NCBI RefSeq assembly: GCF_014841115.1
Contig: NZ_JACYTP010000013.1
Span: 84,249 to 148,248, forward strand
From: Photobacterium arenosum
Lineage (GTDB): Bacteria; Pseudomonadota; Gammaproteobacteria; Enterobacterales; Vibrionaceae
Length of the DNA: 64,000 nt
Reading direction: 5' to 3'
Under the pieces are notes generated by a model. The model ran no database searches. It saw only the letters and a list, made by a program, of their open reading frames with translations, and was not told the DNA's origin. A program made the position numbers and the translations under genes. Positions 41,752 to 52,512 of this stretch are shown here, piece after piece (position 1 is the stretch's first letter; every line of letters starts with the position of its first letter).

Positions 41752-41968
41752 CGTCTCTACTCAGGCGAGCAGAAACATAATGGGTAGATTCCCACACATT
41801 CAAAAATCATGACCTCACAAAAGCCATGACAACTCAGCCCACACGTCACATTCGCGTTAACAAAGTATAAAAAAAATGCAACATTTCAGTTCGGCAGCAC
41901 AACAGAAGCGAAAAACGCCTCGTGCCAAACCTACACCATAATTACAGTCAATCTGAAAGGAACCCAAT

Positions 41969-43339
41969 ATGACAGCCTTAGCACTGACACTTAAACAGTG
42001 GCTGTTTGACCGGAACAGCCTGATACTGCTTGCAGATATCGCCCTATTTTTCGTCCTGCTAAATACATTACCTGTTGAAAAAGAAGTAGCAACGGGTCTG
42101 AGTATTCTTGCTTTCGTCGCCGTACTCTGGCTGACAGAAGCGGTTCATGTCAGCATCACAGCACTACTCGTCCCCTTGCTGGCGGTCGGTTTTGGCGTTT
42201 TCAAAACCAACCAAGCGCTGGGTAACTTCTCCGATCCCATCATTTTCCTGTTTTTGGGTGGTTTTGCTCTTGCAGCTGCTTTGCGCAGTCAAGAATTGGA
42301 TCAAGCCATCGCAGATAAAGTGCTGGCGATGGCGAAAGGAAAGATGTCTGTCGCCGTTTTCCTGTTGTTCGGTGTGACCGCTGGCCTGTCTATGTGGATC
42401 AGCAATACAGCAACAGTTGCTATGATGTTGCCTCTGGTGTTGGGTGTACTGGCTAAAGTGGATGCCAAAAACCAGCGTAACACCTATGTCTTCGTACTAT
42501 TAGGCCTTGCTTACTGTGCCAGCATCGGTGGGATTGCCACTGTTATTGGTAGCCCGCCAAATGCCATTGCTGCCGCCGAAGCCGGACTGAGCTTTACCGA
42601 TTGGATGGCCTTCGGCTTGCCTACCGCACTCGTATTGTTACCTTTGGCGATTGGCGTACTGTACTTCCTGCTCAAACCAAACCTGAACCACACTTTCGAG
42701 CTGAATCACAAGCCAGTTGAATGGAACAATGGGAAGAAAATCACCCTTGCTATCTTTGCAATAACCGTTGTGCTGTGGATTTTCAGTAAACCCATCAATG
42801 GTATGTTAGGCGGACTGAGCAAGTTTGACACTCTGGTCGCGCTGTTTGCTGTCGCTCTGCTGGGTGCATCACGCGTCGTAAAATGGAAGCAGATTGAAAA
42901 AACAACCGACTGGGGTGTGTTGCTGCTGTTCGGTGGTGGTATCTGTTTGAGTAACGTACTGAAAGAAACCGGTACCAGTATCTTCCTGGCTAACAGCCTG
43001 AGCGGCTTCCTGGATCAGGCTGGCCTGCTGCTCACCATCCTGGTTGTGGCCGCTTTCGTGGTATTCCTGACCGAATTTGCCAGCAACACCGCCAGTGCGG
43101 CCTTGCTTGTCCCTGTTTTCGCTTCTGTGGCAGATGCTATGGGTATATCGCCAGTGATTCTTTCCGTGTTAATTGGTGTTGCCGCCTCTTGCGCTTTCAT
43201 GCTCCCTGTTGCGACGCCACCTAATGCGATTGTATTTGGTTCTGGTCATATCAAACAAAGTGAAATGATGCGCGCCGGCGTTTATCTGAACATTGTTGCC
43301 ATTGCTTTCCTTACTATGGTGGCTTACCTGTTCTGGTAA
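41969..43339 (+). CDS. DASS/SLC13 sodium:dicarboxylate symporter (VcINDY-like)
   Basis: The 456-aa protein has many transmembrane helices and two Ser-Asn-Thr motifs, SNTATVAM and SNTASAALL, at the ends of inward hairpins. Each is followed by a matching block ([21 protein letters not shown]). This two-fold layout is that of VcINDY (462 aa in V. cholerae), which imports succinate, fumarate and malate with Na+. C4-dicarboxylate uptake is the likely role. Ribosome site AAAGGA lies 8 nt before ATG 41969. Monocistronic. Confidence 0.92.
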   Translation: MTALALTLKQWLFDRNSLILLADIALFFVLLNTLPVEKEVATGLSILAFVAVLWLTEAVHVSITALLVPLLAVGFGVFKTNQALGNFSDPIIFLFLGGFALAAALRSQELDQAIADKVLAMAKGKMSVAVFLLFGVTAGLSMWISNTATVAMMLPLVLGVLAKVDAKNQRNTYVFVLLGLAYCASIGGIATVIGSPPNAIAAAEAGLSFTDWMAFGLPTALVLLPLAIGVLYFLLKPNLNHTFELNHKPVEWNNGKKITLAIFAITVVLWIFSKPINGMLGGLSKFDTLVALFAVALLGASRVVKWKQIEKTTDWGVLLLFGGGICLSNVLKETGTSIFLANSLSGFLDQAGLLLTILVVAAFVVFLTEFASNTASAALLVPVFASVADAMGISPVILSVLIGVAASCAFMLPVATPPNAIVFGSGHIKQSEMMRAGVYLNIVAIAFLTMVAYLFW

Positions 43340-43397
43340 ACGATTGCGCTGACAACCCTGATAATAATAACAATAGCAAAGCCAATCTCTTTTTCCC

Positions 43398-43423
43398 GGT
43401 GGCCAATTGGCCACCTTTTTTTA
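43398..43423. terminator. Palindromic terminator after SLC13 gene
   Basis: A perfect 18-bp palindrome (43398-43415) is followed by T7. The oxidoreductase gene converges from the other side. Confidence 0.8.
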
Positions 43424-43467
43424 TTAACCTTTTTGTTAACCTTATGTTATCAAGCTGTGTTATTAAC

Positions 43468-44445
43468 CTAGGAGTCAGCCGGATACCGTATACCGATAAT
43501 CTCTCTGGCAACCGTTATTATGGTGTGTACGATACGGCTACGCTCCAGACCCGAGTGATAATAATCTTTACCTTCGATCAAACGTGCAAACTCTGCAACT
43601 TCATACTGCATGGTATTTTTTGCCTGAAATCGTGACAGCGTCACATCAGATTCATTTCTGCGATGAATAACAATATTGCGGCATTCTGCTATGGTATCAA
43701 TCACTAATGTCCCCAGCTCTCCTTGCAACTCGCAAGGTATCTTACTGTCACTCACTTTAGAGTGAGTAATGACGGTATCGAAATCACCGTAATGCAAAAC
43801 CAGAGTACCATGAGCATCCACCCCAGAGTCCAGCAACGTACCTTGAGCCGTGAAGCTCTGAGGCTCACCGAACAATGCGATAGCGACACTCAATGGATAG
43901 ATACCGATATCCATCAGTGAGCCATTAGCGAATTCAGGATTAAAAGTATTCGGGTTGTCACCGTTGAGATACCTATCATAACGGGATGAATACTGACAAA
44001 AACTGAAATACGCTTTACGCAGCCGTCCGATTTTACTCAGGCTGTTTCGCACCACGGCAAAGTTAGGGTTGTATGTCGTTTTCAGCGCCTCAAACACCAC
44101 CACATTCTTCGCCTGAGCCAGTTCAATTAAAGCCTCAGCTTCCTGAATGTTGGATGCCATAGGTTTCTCAACCATCACATGTTTTCCGGCACGGATAAAG
44201 ATTTCAGCCTGAGAGGCGTGAAAAGCATTGGGGCTGGCAATATACACAGCATCTATGTCATCACTGTTTGCCATTGCTTCAAGGTCATCAAAACAACGTT
44301 TAATCTGGTGCTTTCGCGCAAAATTTTCAGCACTTTCCATTGTTCTGGAATAGACAGCGACAGGATTGATCTTCCCTGTTTGCTGGGCTGCCTCTATAAA
44401 ACTGTCAGTGATCCAATTTGTACCGACCGTTGCCACTCTTAACAT
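43468..44445 (-). CDS. Gfo/Idh/MocA family oxidoreductase
   Basis: The 325-aa protein has a Rossmann N-terminus (VATVGTNWITDSF), the HVMVEKPMA motif with the conserved Lys-Pro, and the second-domain GSLMDIGIYPLSVA block with the usual Asp. It is a NAD(P)-dependent dehydrogenase of a sugar, polyol or related compound; the substrate cannot be read. It is not a close copy of the YceM-like protein at 6903. It is convergent with the SLC13 gene, with no operon partner. Confidence 0.88.
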   Translation of the reverse strand: MLRVATVGTNWITDSFIEAAQQTGKINPVAVYSRTMESAENFARKHQIKRCFDDLEAMANSDDIDAVYIASPNAFHASQAEIFIRAGKHVMVEKPMASNIQEAEALIELAQAKNVVVFEALKTTYNPNFAVVRNSLSKIGRLRKAYFSFCQYSSRYDRYLNGDNPNTFNPEFANGSLMDIGIYPLSVAIALFGEPQSFTAQGTLLDSGVDAHGTLVLHYGDFDTVITHSKVSDSKIPCELQGELGTLVIDTIAECRNIVIHRRNESDVTLSRFQAKNTMQYEVAEFARLIEGKDYYHSGLERSRIVHTIITVAREIIGIRYPADS

Positions 44446-44700
44446 TTGCCCAGGTTCCTCTCTGCCACTTTGTTCATTTCATTATGCACACAGGAAAATT
44501 CGGGTAAACGCCAAGGGTTTGATGATGAGCACAAATCCCTGCTTTGATAGCTTGGAGTCCGTTAGAGCTTGAAGTAAGATAACAGGCTGACTCAATGGGT
44601 TTTCACCGATGTTCCTGCATTTTCCCGTAGAGAAAGCAACCGAATTCATATTTTTGCAATTTTTATTTGCCTAAAAGTATAACCAGAACAGAGAATCGCT

Positions 44701-45777
44701 ATGTACCACGCCGAAATCACTGGTTGGGGCAAGTGCTTGCCGCCAGCTATTCTGACTAATGATGAACTCAGCCAGTTTGTCGAAACCGATGATGAATGGA
44801 TCCAATCCCGTACCGGGATTCAGGAGCGCCGCATCAGCCACGTTGATACCTCGAAGCTGGCAGAGGTAGCCGGAGCCCGTGCACTGGCAGCCGCTGGATT
44901 AACAGCCAGTGATCTGGATTTAATCATCATCGCTTCCTGCTCACCTGACACACTGATGCCGAATATTGCGTCCAAAGTCGCGCTGGATCTAGGTGCCAAA
45001 CGTGCCGCAGCGTTCGATCTGAACGCCGCTTGTACCGGTTTCATTTACAGCCTGGAAACCGCCACACGCCTGATTCAGGCCGGTAATTACCGTCATGCGC
45101 TGGTTATTGGTGCAGAACGATTATCCTGGCTGATCGACTGGAGCAAACGCGACACCGCCGTTCTGTTCGGCGATGGTGCAGGCGCAGTGATCATCAGCCG
45201 TACTGAAGAAAAACTTGGCCTTCAGGAAGCGCAGCTTGGTTGTGATGCTGAAGGCCGTGATGTGCTGGCCATTCCTGACTTCGGCACGTGTATGGATCGC
45301 TTCAATCCGGATCCGGGTCACTTTACCTTTAACTTCGTTGGCCGTGAAATTTTCCGCCGCGCGGTACGGGGCATGGGTTCTGCAGCCAGTACAGTGCTGG
45401 AACGTGCTCAGTTAAACAAAGATGAGATTGATGTAGTCATTCCCCATCAGGCTAACAAGCGTATTATTGAAGCCCTGTGCGATCACACAGGCATTCCGCT
45501 GGAAAAAGCTTTCGTCAACATTCATCGCTACGGCAATACCTCTGCCGCGACTGTGCCAATTGCATTGTGTGAAGCGGTTGAAGAAGGATTCATCAAGCCC
45601 GGTAACACCATATTGTCGGCAGCATTTGGTGCCGGCCTGACCTGGGGGGCCTGCCTGATTAAATGGGGGCAGCGGGTAACGCCTGTCGCGCAATCAGATG
45701 CCGAACTGCCGCCTTGTGAGAAAACAGCGCGCGAGATTATGCAAAACGCGATTGACCACTGTACTGGTGTGAAATAA
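44701..45777 (+). CDS. fabH: Beta-ketoacyl-ACP synthase III paralogue (FabH-like)
   Basis: The enzyme condenses an acyl-CoA primer with malonyl-ACP. The catalytic triad is present: Cys111 in LNAACTGF, His249 in VIPHQANKR and Asn279 in RYGNTSAAT. At 358 aa it is longer than E. coli FabH (about 317), with extra residues at the C-terminus after the usual end (WGQRV...). No fatty-acid synthesis genes flank it, so it is probably the second, stand-alone FabH seen in Vibrio rather than the one in the fab cluster. It might supply unusual primers. Start ATG 44701 has a weak AGAG site. Confidence 0.88.
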   Translation: MYHAEITGWGKCLPPAILTNDELSQFVETDDEWIQSRTGIQERRISHVDTSKLAEVAGARALAAAGLTASDLDLIIIASCSPDTLMPNIASKVALDLGAKRAAAFDLNAACTGFIYSLETATRLIQAGNYRHALVIGAERLSWLIDWSKRDTAVLFGDGAGAVIISRTEEKLGLQEAQLGCDAEGRDVLAIPDFGTCMDRFNPDPGHFTFNFVGREIFRRAVRGMGSAASTVLERAQLNKDEIDVVIPHQANKRIIEALCDHTGIPLEKAFVNIHRYGNTSAATVPIALCEAVEEGFIKPGNTILSAAFGAGLTWGACLIKWGQRVTPVAQSDAELPPCEKTAREIMQNAIDHCTGVK

Positions 45778-45835
45778 TTACATTCTGTCAGCCGCAGTAA
45801 ATATCCGCCTTCTGAGAAAGCAGCTTTAAACAATG

Positions 45836-45908
45836 ACCACCGCCATAAGCGGTGGTTTAGGGGCGACAATTAAAAAGCCACTTAGTCACTAAGTGGCTTT
45901 TTCGCCCC
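45836..45908. repeat. Composite two-hairpin element, copy 2, with bidirectional terminator
   Basis: An 8-bp stem (45836-45843 with 45849-45856) precedes GGGGCGA (45860-45866), which can pair with TCGCCCC (45902-45908) around a perfect 14-bp stem (45872-45885 with 45889-45902). The inner stem has A5/T5 flanks and lies between convergent fabH-like and rhlE-like genes, so it terminates both. The left half matches the element at 41283. Confidence 0.75.
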
Positions 45909-45935
45909 AATGGGCAAATTCTAACACTTGGAATT

Positions 45936-47198
45936 CTAACGTTTGGATGACTGACGCTTACCTCTGCCGTGATGCACTTTTAGCTGCTTTTTCATGCGGC
46001 GTTTATCGGCTGAACGGCCTTTAGGCGCGTGTTCCGGAGGCGAAATAGTCGGATTAGGTTCATAACCTGCCAGCCATTCTTGTGGTAAGCGCGTATCCAG
46101 CAGATCTTCTATCGCCTTTAACGCCCATTCTTCGTCCAGGCTCATCAGCGATACAGCCAGGCCTTCACTGCCGGCACGACCGGTGCGTCCGATCCGGTGA
46201 ACATAGTCTTCCGCTTTAAAGGGCATATCAAAGTTCACGACATACGAGAGCTGTTCTATATCCAGCCCTCTGGCTGCCACGTCGGTTGCAATCAAGGCCC
46301 GCACTTTTCCTGATTTAAAATCATCTAAAGCGCGCTGTCTTGCCCCCTGGCTTTTATCACCATTAATGGACGCAGCTTTAATACCATCCAGCTGTAATTC
46401 CTTCACCAAGGCATCCGATCCCTGTTTGGTTTTGGTAAACACCAGCACCTGTTGCCAGTTACGTGAGCCAATCAGATAAGCCAGTAATTCGGCTTTACGG
46501 TGTTTATCAACCGGGTAGACAATCTGCTGCACGGTTTCTGCAGTGGTATTGGCAGGGGTGACTTCGATGACAGAAGGATCCTGCATCATCTTATAAGCCA
46601 GGTTCTTTACTGCTTTCGAGAAGGTGGCAGAAAACAGCAAAGTTTGCCGCGGCGCTTTCATTCGCCTTAAAATACGCTGAATTTCATCCTGAAAGCCCAT
46701 ATCCAGCATACGGTCCGCTTCATCAAGCACCAGATATTCCACCTGACTGAGATCGATATTACCGACATGCGCGTGATCCAATAAACGTCCCGGGGTGGCA
46801 ACGACTATCTCGGGATGATCTCTGAGAGCTTTGGTCTGCATATTCATGCTGGTACCGCCATACACAGCCACAGATGTGAGAGGTAAAACAGCACAGAAGG
46901 CGTCCATGTTGTCCTGTACCTGCTGCGCCAGCTCTCTGGTCGGCGTCAGAATCAAGGCTCTGACTGGCGCGCCCTTACCCAGCCCCTGATTCTTAGCGGT
47001 TTGGCTGAGCATCCGATCCAGCATCGGCAATCCGTAAGCAGCGGTTTTTCCTGTTCCTGTCTGTGCTGCAGCCAGCACATCCTTTCCCGCCAGCACAGCA
47101 GGGATCGCCAGTTGCTGTACCGGAGTCGGTTCTGTAAAGCCTTGCGTATTGATCGCTGAAAGAATTTCAGCCTGTAGCCCTAACTTGGAAAACGCCAT
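45936..47198 (-). CDS. rhlE: DEAD-box RNA helicase, RhlE-like
   Basis: The 420-aa protein has the Q-motif FTEPTPVQQLAIP, AQTGTGKT (45-52), PTRELAQQ, DEAD at 159-162, FSAT, ATDVAARGLDI and YVHRIGRTGR. A short, basic C-terminal tail (KGRSADKRRMKKQLK...GRGKRQSSKR) is suited to RNA binding. RhlE-type helicases remodel RNA in ribosome assembly and decay. Length fits the RhlE group. It follows nagK on the same strand but a terminator lies between, so it probably has its own promoter. Confidence 0.88.
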   Translation of the reverse strand: MAFSKLGLQAEILSAINTQGFTEPTPVQQLAIPAVLAGKDVLAAAQTGTGKTAAYGLPMLDRMLSQTAKNQGLGKGAPVRALILTPTRELAQQVQDNMDAFCAVLPLTSVAVYGGTSMNMQTKALRDHPEIVVATPGRLLDHAHVGNIDLSQVEYLVLDEADRMLDMGFQDEIQRILRRMKAPRQTLLFSATFSKAVKNLAYKMMQDPSVIEVTPANTTAETVQQIVYPVDKHRKAELLAYLIGSRNWQQVLVFTKTKQGSDALVKELQLDGIKAASINGDKSQGARQRALDDFKSGKVRALIATDVAARGLDIEQLSYVVNFDMPFKAEDYVHRIGRTGRAGSEGLAVSLMSLDEEWALKAIEDLLDTRLPQEWLAGYEPNPTISPPEHAPKGRSADKRRMKKQLKVHHGRGKRQSSKR

Positions 47199-47257
47199 AC
47201 CGCTGCCTTGATCACGAAAAAGCAGGGATTCTATCCCCTGTTGCGGTGAGTTACCAA

Positions 47258-47281
47258 TAAAAAAGCACCCTTGCGGGTGCC
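47258..47281 (-). terminator. Intrinsic terminator of nagK
   Basis: On the minus strand GGCACCC..GGGTGC (47265-47280) is followed by T6, 23 nt after the nagK stop. Confidence 0.85.
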
Positions 47282-47303
47282 TTCAGCATAATAAGGGTAT
47301 GGT

Positions 47304-48218
47304 TCAGACCGTTTCGATATTCAGGAAAGCCGCGCCACGGACACCGCCCGCATCGCCATGTTTGGCTTTGATGATTTTAGGTGCGCGGGCCACCGACAGC
47401 AGGTGCTTAGGCAAACGCTTTGGCAACTCATCATATAAGAGTTCGAAATTGGACAAACCGCCGCCCAGAACAACCACATGTGGATCCAAGCCTGTCAGCA
47501 GATTACCCAGACAAATGGCCAGCAGTTCAACAAAACGTTCAACATGCTCAACGGCATTCGCTTCACCTTGGTTGTAGTGTTTGATTATCTCAACCGCCGG
47601 GACTTTCTCTCCAAAATAATGCGCATAAAGCTGTTCAAAACCGCGCCCGGACAGATAGTTGTCAATACACCCTTTGTTGTCACAGCCGCATTGGAATAGA
47701 GGGGCTTTCTCACCCAGGTGAAACCAGGCATCAATGGGTAGACGCGTATGGCCCAGTTCACCGGCGACATGGTTTTTACCGGAAAACACTTTTCCGTTAA
47801 ACACTAAACCACCGCCAAAACCCGTGCCCAGAATCAGCCCCAGCACAGACGGTTCATCACGCAATGCTTCATCCCATGCTTCAGACAAAGCAAAACAGTT
47901 TGCATCGTTATCAATACTGACAGTACGGCCAAGACGGCTTTCAAGGTCTCGACGCAGGTGGCGGCCTTTTGCAGCAGGGATATTGGACGTCAGCACTGTG
48001 CCATTTTCGGCGTCTTCCATACCTGGGATACCGATACCAATTTTCCCTTTACAGTGAAAACGTTCATCCGCTCTACCGATCAATTCCACCAGCGTCTCAA
48101 TTAACGCCTCATAATCATCACCCGGCGTAGGTACACGTTCAGTGGCCACACGCTCAAGTTGTTCGTTGAAAGCACCAAATTCAATTTTAGTGCCTCCTAC
48201 ATCGAAGCCGTAATACAT
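47304..48218 (-). CDS. nagK: N-acetylglucosamine kinase (ROK family)
   Basis: NagK phosphorylates GlcNAc at O6 with ATP, feeding amino-sugar use, including cell-wall and chitin recycling. ROK motifs: N-terminal phosphate loop [18 protein letters not shown], the ATP-site [10 protein letters not shown], the catalytic region [10 protein letters not shown], and the zinc site [11 protein letters not shown]. Start ATG 48218 gives 304 aa, matching E. coli NagK (303), with GGAG about 7 nt upstream; the upstream in-frame ATG at 48245 adds nine residues without homology. It is cytosolic and ends at its own terminator. Confidence 0.92.
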   Translation of the reverse strand: MYYGFDVGGTKIEFGAFNEQLERVATERVPTPGDDYEALIETLVELIGRADERFHCKGKIGIGIPGMEDAENGTVLTSNIPAAKGRHLRRDLESRLGRTVSIDNDANCFALSEAWDEALRDEPSVLGLILGTGFGGGLVFNGKVFSGKNHVAGELGHTRLPIDAWFHLGEKAPLFQCGCDNKGCIDNYLSGRGFEQLYAHYFGEKVPAVEIIKHYNQGEANAVEHVERFVELLAICLGNLLTGLDPHVVVLGGGLSNFELLYDELPKRLPKHLLSVARAPKIIKAKHGDAGGVRGAAFLNIETV

Positions 48219-48360
48219 CGTTGTCTCCATTATTTTGCGCTGCAAAAATTATCCATTTATCAGCATATACAGACTGTGACACAAACCATATTTAGCAGTG
48301 TATCAATCAGCGCAAGCGCACAATTATATTAAGTAAGCAATGCAAAGCTGAAAAGCACGG

Positions 48361-49089
48361 TTACACACAAGCTTCGGAGAGCACCGCCTGCTTTAGGCGC
48401 GCCAAAGCCGAGTCTTCAGGCAAAGACCGGTTTAGTTTTCCGACCATATAATTTTCTCTGAATACATCAAACCAGAGATCCAGCATTCGGGCATTTTCCT
48501 GCTCACCGAAACTGGCCACGATCCGGGCCGCGACTTCTGCCGTACCCAGCTGATTGTCCTTGGCCGCTTCCCTTACCTGATAACGTGAACGTGACTCAGG
48601 CGTAATTGACAGCATAGGAAATTCGTTCAGATACGGGCTTTTACGAAACATTTTTTTCGCTTCAGACCAGCTTCCGTCAAGCAAAATAAACAATGGCCGT
48701 TTGCCGGCCGCAGGCACAACCTCGCTTGCGACACGCTCTGGGGTACCGTATTCCGCAGGAAAAATCACATAAGGTTGCCATTGGGGATCAGTCAGCACCG
48801 CAAGCATGGCGGGATCAGGCTCAGTTCGAGACCAGATAAATGCAAAGGTATCGATAAAAAGATCGGCAATCAGCCTGCCGGTGTTACTGGGCTTCAGCAC
48901 TTCATCATCATACATAATCAGCATGAAAGCGGCGTCAGACTCAATCTGTGGTTTATGGCTGCAGATACAAAGGTGGGCTCTGAGCATGCAGAACTGACAA
49001 CGCTCAACTTTTCCACCCCGTGCCAGAAATGGCCGTGTTGAACGGGCAAGACGCATTTCATACAGGTTATGAACAGCGTGGATACGCAT
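48361..49089 (-). CDS. DTW-domain tRNA-uridine aminocarboxypropyltransferase-like
   Basis: The 242-aa protein has a Cys cluster CQFCMLRAHLCICSH near the N-terminus and the DTW-type block LLDGSWSEAKKM. DTW proteins of the TapT/YfiP type transfer the 3-amino-3-carboxypropyl group of SAM to uridine in tRNA (acp3U). The family is clear; which of the two DTW subfamilies it belongs to is not. It is downstream of the chemoreceptor gene on the same strand, but a terminator lies between them. Confidence 0.8.
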   Translation of the reverse strand: MRIHAVHNLYEMRLARSTRPFLARGGKVERCQFCMLRAHLCICSHKPQIESDAAFMLIMYDDEVLKPSNTGRLIADLFIDTFAFIWSRTEPDPAMLAVLTDPQWQPYVIFPAEYGTPERVASEVVPAAGKRPLFILLDGSWSEAKKMFRKSPYLNEFPMLSITPESRSRYQVREAAKDNQLGTAEVAARIVASFGEQENARMLDLWFDVFRENYMVGKLNRSLPEDSALARLKQAVLSEACV

Positions 49090-49111
49090 AGCTAGACTAC
49101 CAGGGAAAGAA

Positions 49112-49137
49112 AAAACGCCAGCATTCTACTGGCGTTA
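49112..49137 (-). terminator. Intrinsic terminator of the chemoreceptor gene
   Basis: AACGCCAG (49114-49121) pairs with CTGGCGTT (49129-49136), with T6 on the minus strand. Confidence 0.85.
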
Positions 49138-49169
49138 GTGACCCGGTGACAAGTCTATGCCTGCGGTTT

Positions 49170-51218
49170 CTAAACGGCAGGGTCCAGAATTTTATAGCGC
49201 GTCAGCATCTGGCTCTGCTCCCGCGCAATGTCAGACACAGTTCTGGCTTCCTCTACCAGCGTCGATAATTGCTGATTGTTGAGGCTGGCCTGGCTGGCGA
49301 CTTCCTCAACACTTCGGCCCACTTCCATGGAAGCATTTTCCTGTTGTTGTGTGGCAGCAGAAATCGTGATCACTTTATCGGTAATCCGGGCAATGGCGCC
49401 TTGTATACTCTGAATAGCCGATTCAACCTCGCCACTCAGATTAATGGAGGCTGTCATTTCGCTACGGCTTTCCTGCATTGCCGTGTTCGCCTCTTCTGCC
49501 GCCTGGTGCAGCTCGGCGATAGTCCGGCGGATCGACTCGGTTTGCTGGTTGGTCTCACTGGCCAGTTTTCTGACTTCGTCGGCCACCACGGCAAAACCGC
49601 GTCCCTGCTCACCCGCCCGTGCCGCTTCGATTGCCGCGTTCAGCGCCAGAAGGTTGGTATTGTTGGCAATCGTGCTGATAAGCTCCACGACTTCTGTAAT
49701 TTTGCCGACGTGTTCATCAAGCGAGATCATACAGGCCTCGTTTCGCGCAAACTGAACATCCAGAGACTGCAGTCTTTCGGTGCTGCGCGCAATAATCCCG
49801 GCCCCTTCTTGCGCCAGCGTATTGGCCGCTTCGGCTTCGGTTTCCGACTCAGTGGTACTTTGCGCGATTTCTTTGATAGAGGCTTCCAGCTCAGTGATGG
49901 CAGCAGCAATAGTGCTCAACTGATCACTCTGCTGACTGAGTGCGCGGCGAGACTGCGCCGAAGCGGCCTGACTACGCTCAGCCGCCTGAGTTAAGGTATG
50001 GCCATTCTCACTGAGTTGCGCCATGGCATGGCTGTTGGTCCGATTTGACTGATTCAGCAAACTGGCCAGTTCGGCAAATTCTTTCGGTGCGTTTTCGTCT
50101 GCGATGACTGTCAGATCACCCACGCTGTTTGCCTTGATCACATCATCCAGACGCTGCAAAGAAAGGCGAACCGTTTTGCTGACCCAGGCGCCGGCTAGTA
50201 GCGCCAACAGCAAACCGGCGACACTCAGGGCAATAAAAATCATTTTGGCATTGTCGCTGGCGGCCAGAACACCCTGTTCGCTTTCATAGATCATGCGCTG
50301 TGAACCTGTCTCCATATCTCCCAGCTTGAGCATGATTTTTTCCACCTGCACTTTTGCCTGATCGGCTTTTTCAGCCTGCGTCTGTATCAGGCGAAGCGTA
50401 TCGAGCTTGAGCGCGACCATACCCTGCTCGCTAAACAGCTCTTTCACCATATCAAACGGTACAGATAAACTGGAGTATTCCGCCAATTCAGGATTTAGTC
50501 GATTCAGCTCTTTCCACGCGTATAACATGCCTGACAAATTAGTCCGATTCAGATCTTTAGCGTACGCTTCGGCTTTTTTCAGATCGCTTTCAAACAACAA
50601 AGCCACCATGTTGTTTCCCATTTCCTGGGAATGATTAATGAAGTTAGTCACATGACCCATAGCCGCAGTATCGCCAGCGTACAACCCGATGCTGATCCTG
50701 CTCATTTCAGAGCGAACAGATGAAACAGCATAGTTCATCGTAGCTTTGTCAGATTCCAGCTTGGCTTGATTGGTCAGAATTTGCTGCTGTGTTTGTTGAA
50801 TGGACGAGACAAGTTGATTAAATGTGGTGAGATCGCTTTCAAAAGCACTGACATCATTTTCAAGCCAGCTAATGCTATGTTCAGTCGCCAGCTGCTGCAA
50901 TTCTGCTACGGCATCTTCTACATGCTGTTCATTACTTTTCAGTGTGTTCAGTGCCGTCTCCAAGGTTTCTATTGTCCGGCTATTTATCACCTCTGTCAGA
51001 CTCTGGGCGGAAGCCAGTGATCCCTCTACCATTTCGGCATTCAGGGTTGCGACGGGTAATGCCTGCTGGCTCAGCGAGGCGAACTGCGTAGAAACACGGT
51101 TAAGCCCTTGATTACCAAAGAATGATAGCAATCCACCGATAACCACAAGAAGCAGAAAGACTGACTGTATCAGAACCACAACTGACAGCCTTGTCCGTTG
51201 AGTGCGTTTTTTTGTCAT
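49170..51218 (-). CDS. Methyl-accepting chemotaxis protein
   Basis: The 682-aa protein has TM1 at about residues 11-29, a helical periplasmic ligand-binding region (about 30-325, rich in Gln/Leu/Glu, four-helix-bundle-like), TM2 at about 328-347, a HAMP-like region, and a cytoplasmic signalling hairpin. The hairpin tip [42 protein letters not shown] is the conserved CheA/CheW contact. No C-terminal CheR-docking pentapeptide (NWETF type) is seen; the chain ends YKILDPAV. The ligand is unknown. AAAGG lies 7 nt before the start ATG. It is a stand-alone gene. Confidence 0.92.
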   Translation of the reverse strand: MTKKRTQRTRLSVVVLIQSVFLLLVVIGGLLSFFGNQGLNRVSTQFASLSQQALPVATLNAEMVEGSLASAQSLTEVINSRTIETLETALNTLKSNEQHVEDAVAELQQLATEHSISWLENDVSAFESDLTTFNQLVSSIQQTQQQILTNQAKLESDKATMNYAVSSVRSEMSRISIGLYAGDTAAMGHVTNFINHSQEMGNNMVALLFESDLKKAEAYAKDLNRTNLSGMLYAWKELNRLNPELAEYSSLSVPFDMVKELFSEQGMVALKLDTLRLIQTQAEKADQAKVQVEKIMLKLGDMETGSQRMIYESEQGVLAASDNAKMIFIALSVAGLLLALLAGAWVSKTVRLSLQRLDDVIKANSVGDLTVIADENAPKEFAELASLLNQSNRTNSHAMAQLSENGHTLTQAAERSQAASAQSRRALSQQSDQLSTIAAAITELEASIKEIAQSTTESETEAEAANTLAQEGAGIIARSTERLQSLDVQFARNEACMISLDEHVGKITEVVELISTIANNTNLLALNAAIEAARAGEQGRGFAVVADEVRKLASETNQQTESIRRTIAELHQAAEEANTAMQESRSEMTASINLSGEVESAIQSIQGAIARITDKVITISAATQQQENASMEVGRSVEEVASQASLNNQQLSTLVEEARTVSDIAREQSQMLTRYKILDPAV

Positions 51219-51404
51219 AATGAACCTTTGTCAATGCCACAATTTCTGCCCCAGCAAAACCAGTTCCAACACGTTACAGGACAATAACTGTGATCCTATT
51301 CTCATTAAATTCGCCGTTAACATACGGCTCAAATATGACAATAAAATGTCAAAGGTAAAAAATATGTAACGAAAGCCTGCAGTTAGCTAAATGTCAGCGA
51401 CAAA

Positions 51405-51426
51405 AAAAGCAGCCTCAGCTGCTTCT
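51405..51426 (-). terminator. Intrinsic terminator of the DUF3802 gene
   Basis: AAGCAGC (51407-51413) pairs with GCTGCTT (51418-51424), followed by T residues on the minus strand. Confidence 0.75.
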
Positions 51427-51463
51427 GTGTTGCTTGCCGGATGTCGCTCTCCGAGCATTGTGT

Positions 51464-51817
51464 TCAGGCGTGTGAAGTTTGTTGACTTATCACACTGTCA
51501 AACAGGTTTTTGACCAGGCTGATATAATCTTCCAGGAAAGTAATTTGCTCAATTCCCGGGTTTTTCTGCCATAAGCCGCCTAGCATTTCCGCCATATCAT
51601 CCAATACAGCATCGGCTTCCTGCATTAGCTTGAATCGAAACTCCGGTTCAAGATCCGGGTTCTGACCAAACACCGCCATCAGGTTTGTAGCGATCAGATC
51701 CGTGACAACATTTTCTACGGTTTCCTCACTTGCATCAGTACCGCTTACCGCAAACACACTCAGGTGTTCCGTAAAATACTCAATCAGCGCGTGATAACCA
51801 TCAGATTCAACAACCAT
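51464..51817 (-). CDS. DUF3802 family protein
   Basis: A 117-aa acidic, mainly helical, soluble protein matching the small Vibrio-type DUF3802 family in size and composition (start MVVESDGYHALIEYFTEHL). Its function is unknown. It is monocistronic and separated from the chemoreceptor by a region without other features. Confidence 0.65.
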   Translation of the reverse strand: MVVESDGYHALIEYFTEHLSVFAVSGTDASEETVENVVTDLIATNLMAVFGQNPDLEPEFRFKLMQEADAVLDDMAEMLGGLWQKNPGIEQITFLEDYISLVKNLFDSVISQQTSHA

Positions 51818-52108
51818 ATCTTTTGCTTATTCCACCCAACACTACAGCAAATGATAGAGTGTCCAATTTGTTTTTCAAGCTCTGTGACACCAAGTGTGCT
51901 CAAGTTAACTATTTTGTTTATCAATAAGAAACAGCTAATTTAGCCATCCGCCAGATGACTTTTGCCAGCACCAGCCTCCGAGCAGTTAACAACGCGGATT
52001 TTCGGTCTCTGCTGATACCATGCTGCAGTTGGAACACTGGTGACGTTAGGAGGGCTTTTACGTTACAATCCTGTCACTAAAATCTGAACTATAGAGATAG
52101 ACATTCCA

Positions 52109-52468
52109 ATGAAATTTGTTCGATGGTTCCTTGGCCGGATTATCCTGCTGCTCAATGTTGTATTTACGCCAAAATCCATGAAACGCTCTGCCCTTGAGCA
52201 AAGCGAAATCAATGTGGCGGCTGAAAAGCTGAAACTTTACCAATTTGATGCCTGCCCTTTCTGTGTCAAAGTCCGCCGCAGTGCCAAACGATTGGCTCTT
52301 CCTCTCAAAACCCTTGATGCGAAGAAACCTGCCTTCGAACAGGAACTGATTAATGGCGGCGGAAAACGTAAGGTACCTTGTCTGCGAATTGAAAAAGAAG
52401 ATGGACATGTGGAATGGATGTATGAATCTTCTGACATTATTCAATATCTTGAAAAACGATTTGCCTGA
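52109..52468 (+). CDS. Membrane-anchored glutaredoxin-like protein
   Basis: The 119-aa protein has an N-terminal hydrophobic anchor (about residues 5-20, WFLGRIILLLNVVF) and a glutaredoxin domain with CPFC (about 49-52), the cis-Pro strand KVPCLRI and YESSDIIQYLEKRF. It should reduce disulfides or mixed glutathione disulfides; the anchor places it at the inner membrane with the Grx domain probably in the cytosol. Monocistronic, with its own terminator. Confidence 0.85.
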   Translation: MKFVRWFLGRIILLLNVVFTPKSMKRSALEQSEINVAAEKLKLYQFDACPFCVKVRRSAKRLALPLKTLDAKKPAFEQELINGGGKRKVPCLRIEKEDGHVEWMYESSDIIQYLEKRFA

Positions 52469-52482
52469 TCTTCCCGTATAAC

Positions 52483-52512
52483 TAGAAGCCCGACTCTGAT
52501 CGGGTTTCTAAG
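52483..52512 (+). terminator. Hairpin terminator after glutaredoxin-like gene
   Basis: An 11-bp stem with one G-U pair (52483-52493 with 52500-52510). The T run is interrupted. Confidence 0.65.

Larger units (their letters stand above)
41133..41968. other. 836-bp region with a hairpin element and two small minus-strand ORFs
   Basis: It contains a composite hairpin element (41283-41357), a 41-codon ORF (41412-41537) and a 61-codon ORF (41566-41751), both on the minus strand. From 41752 to 41968 is the upstream region of the SLC13 transporter gene, in which no firm promoter was read. Confidence 0.5.

Noticed and set aside
49269..49994. 241-codon frame antisense to the chemoreceptor
   Set aside because: Shadow of the highly regular MCP signalling-domain codons.
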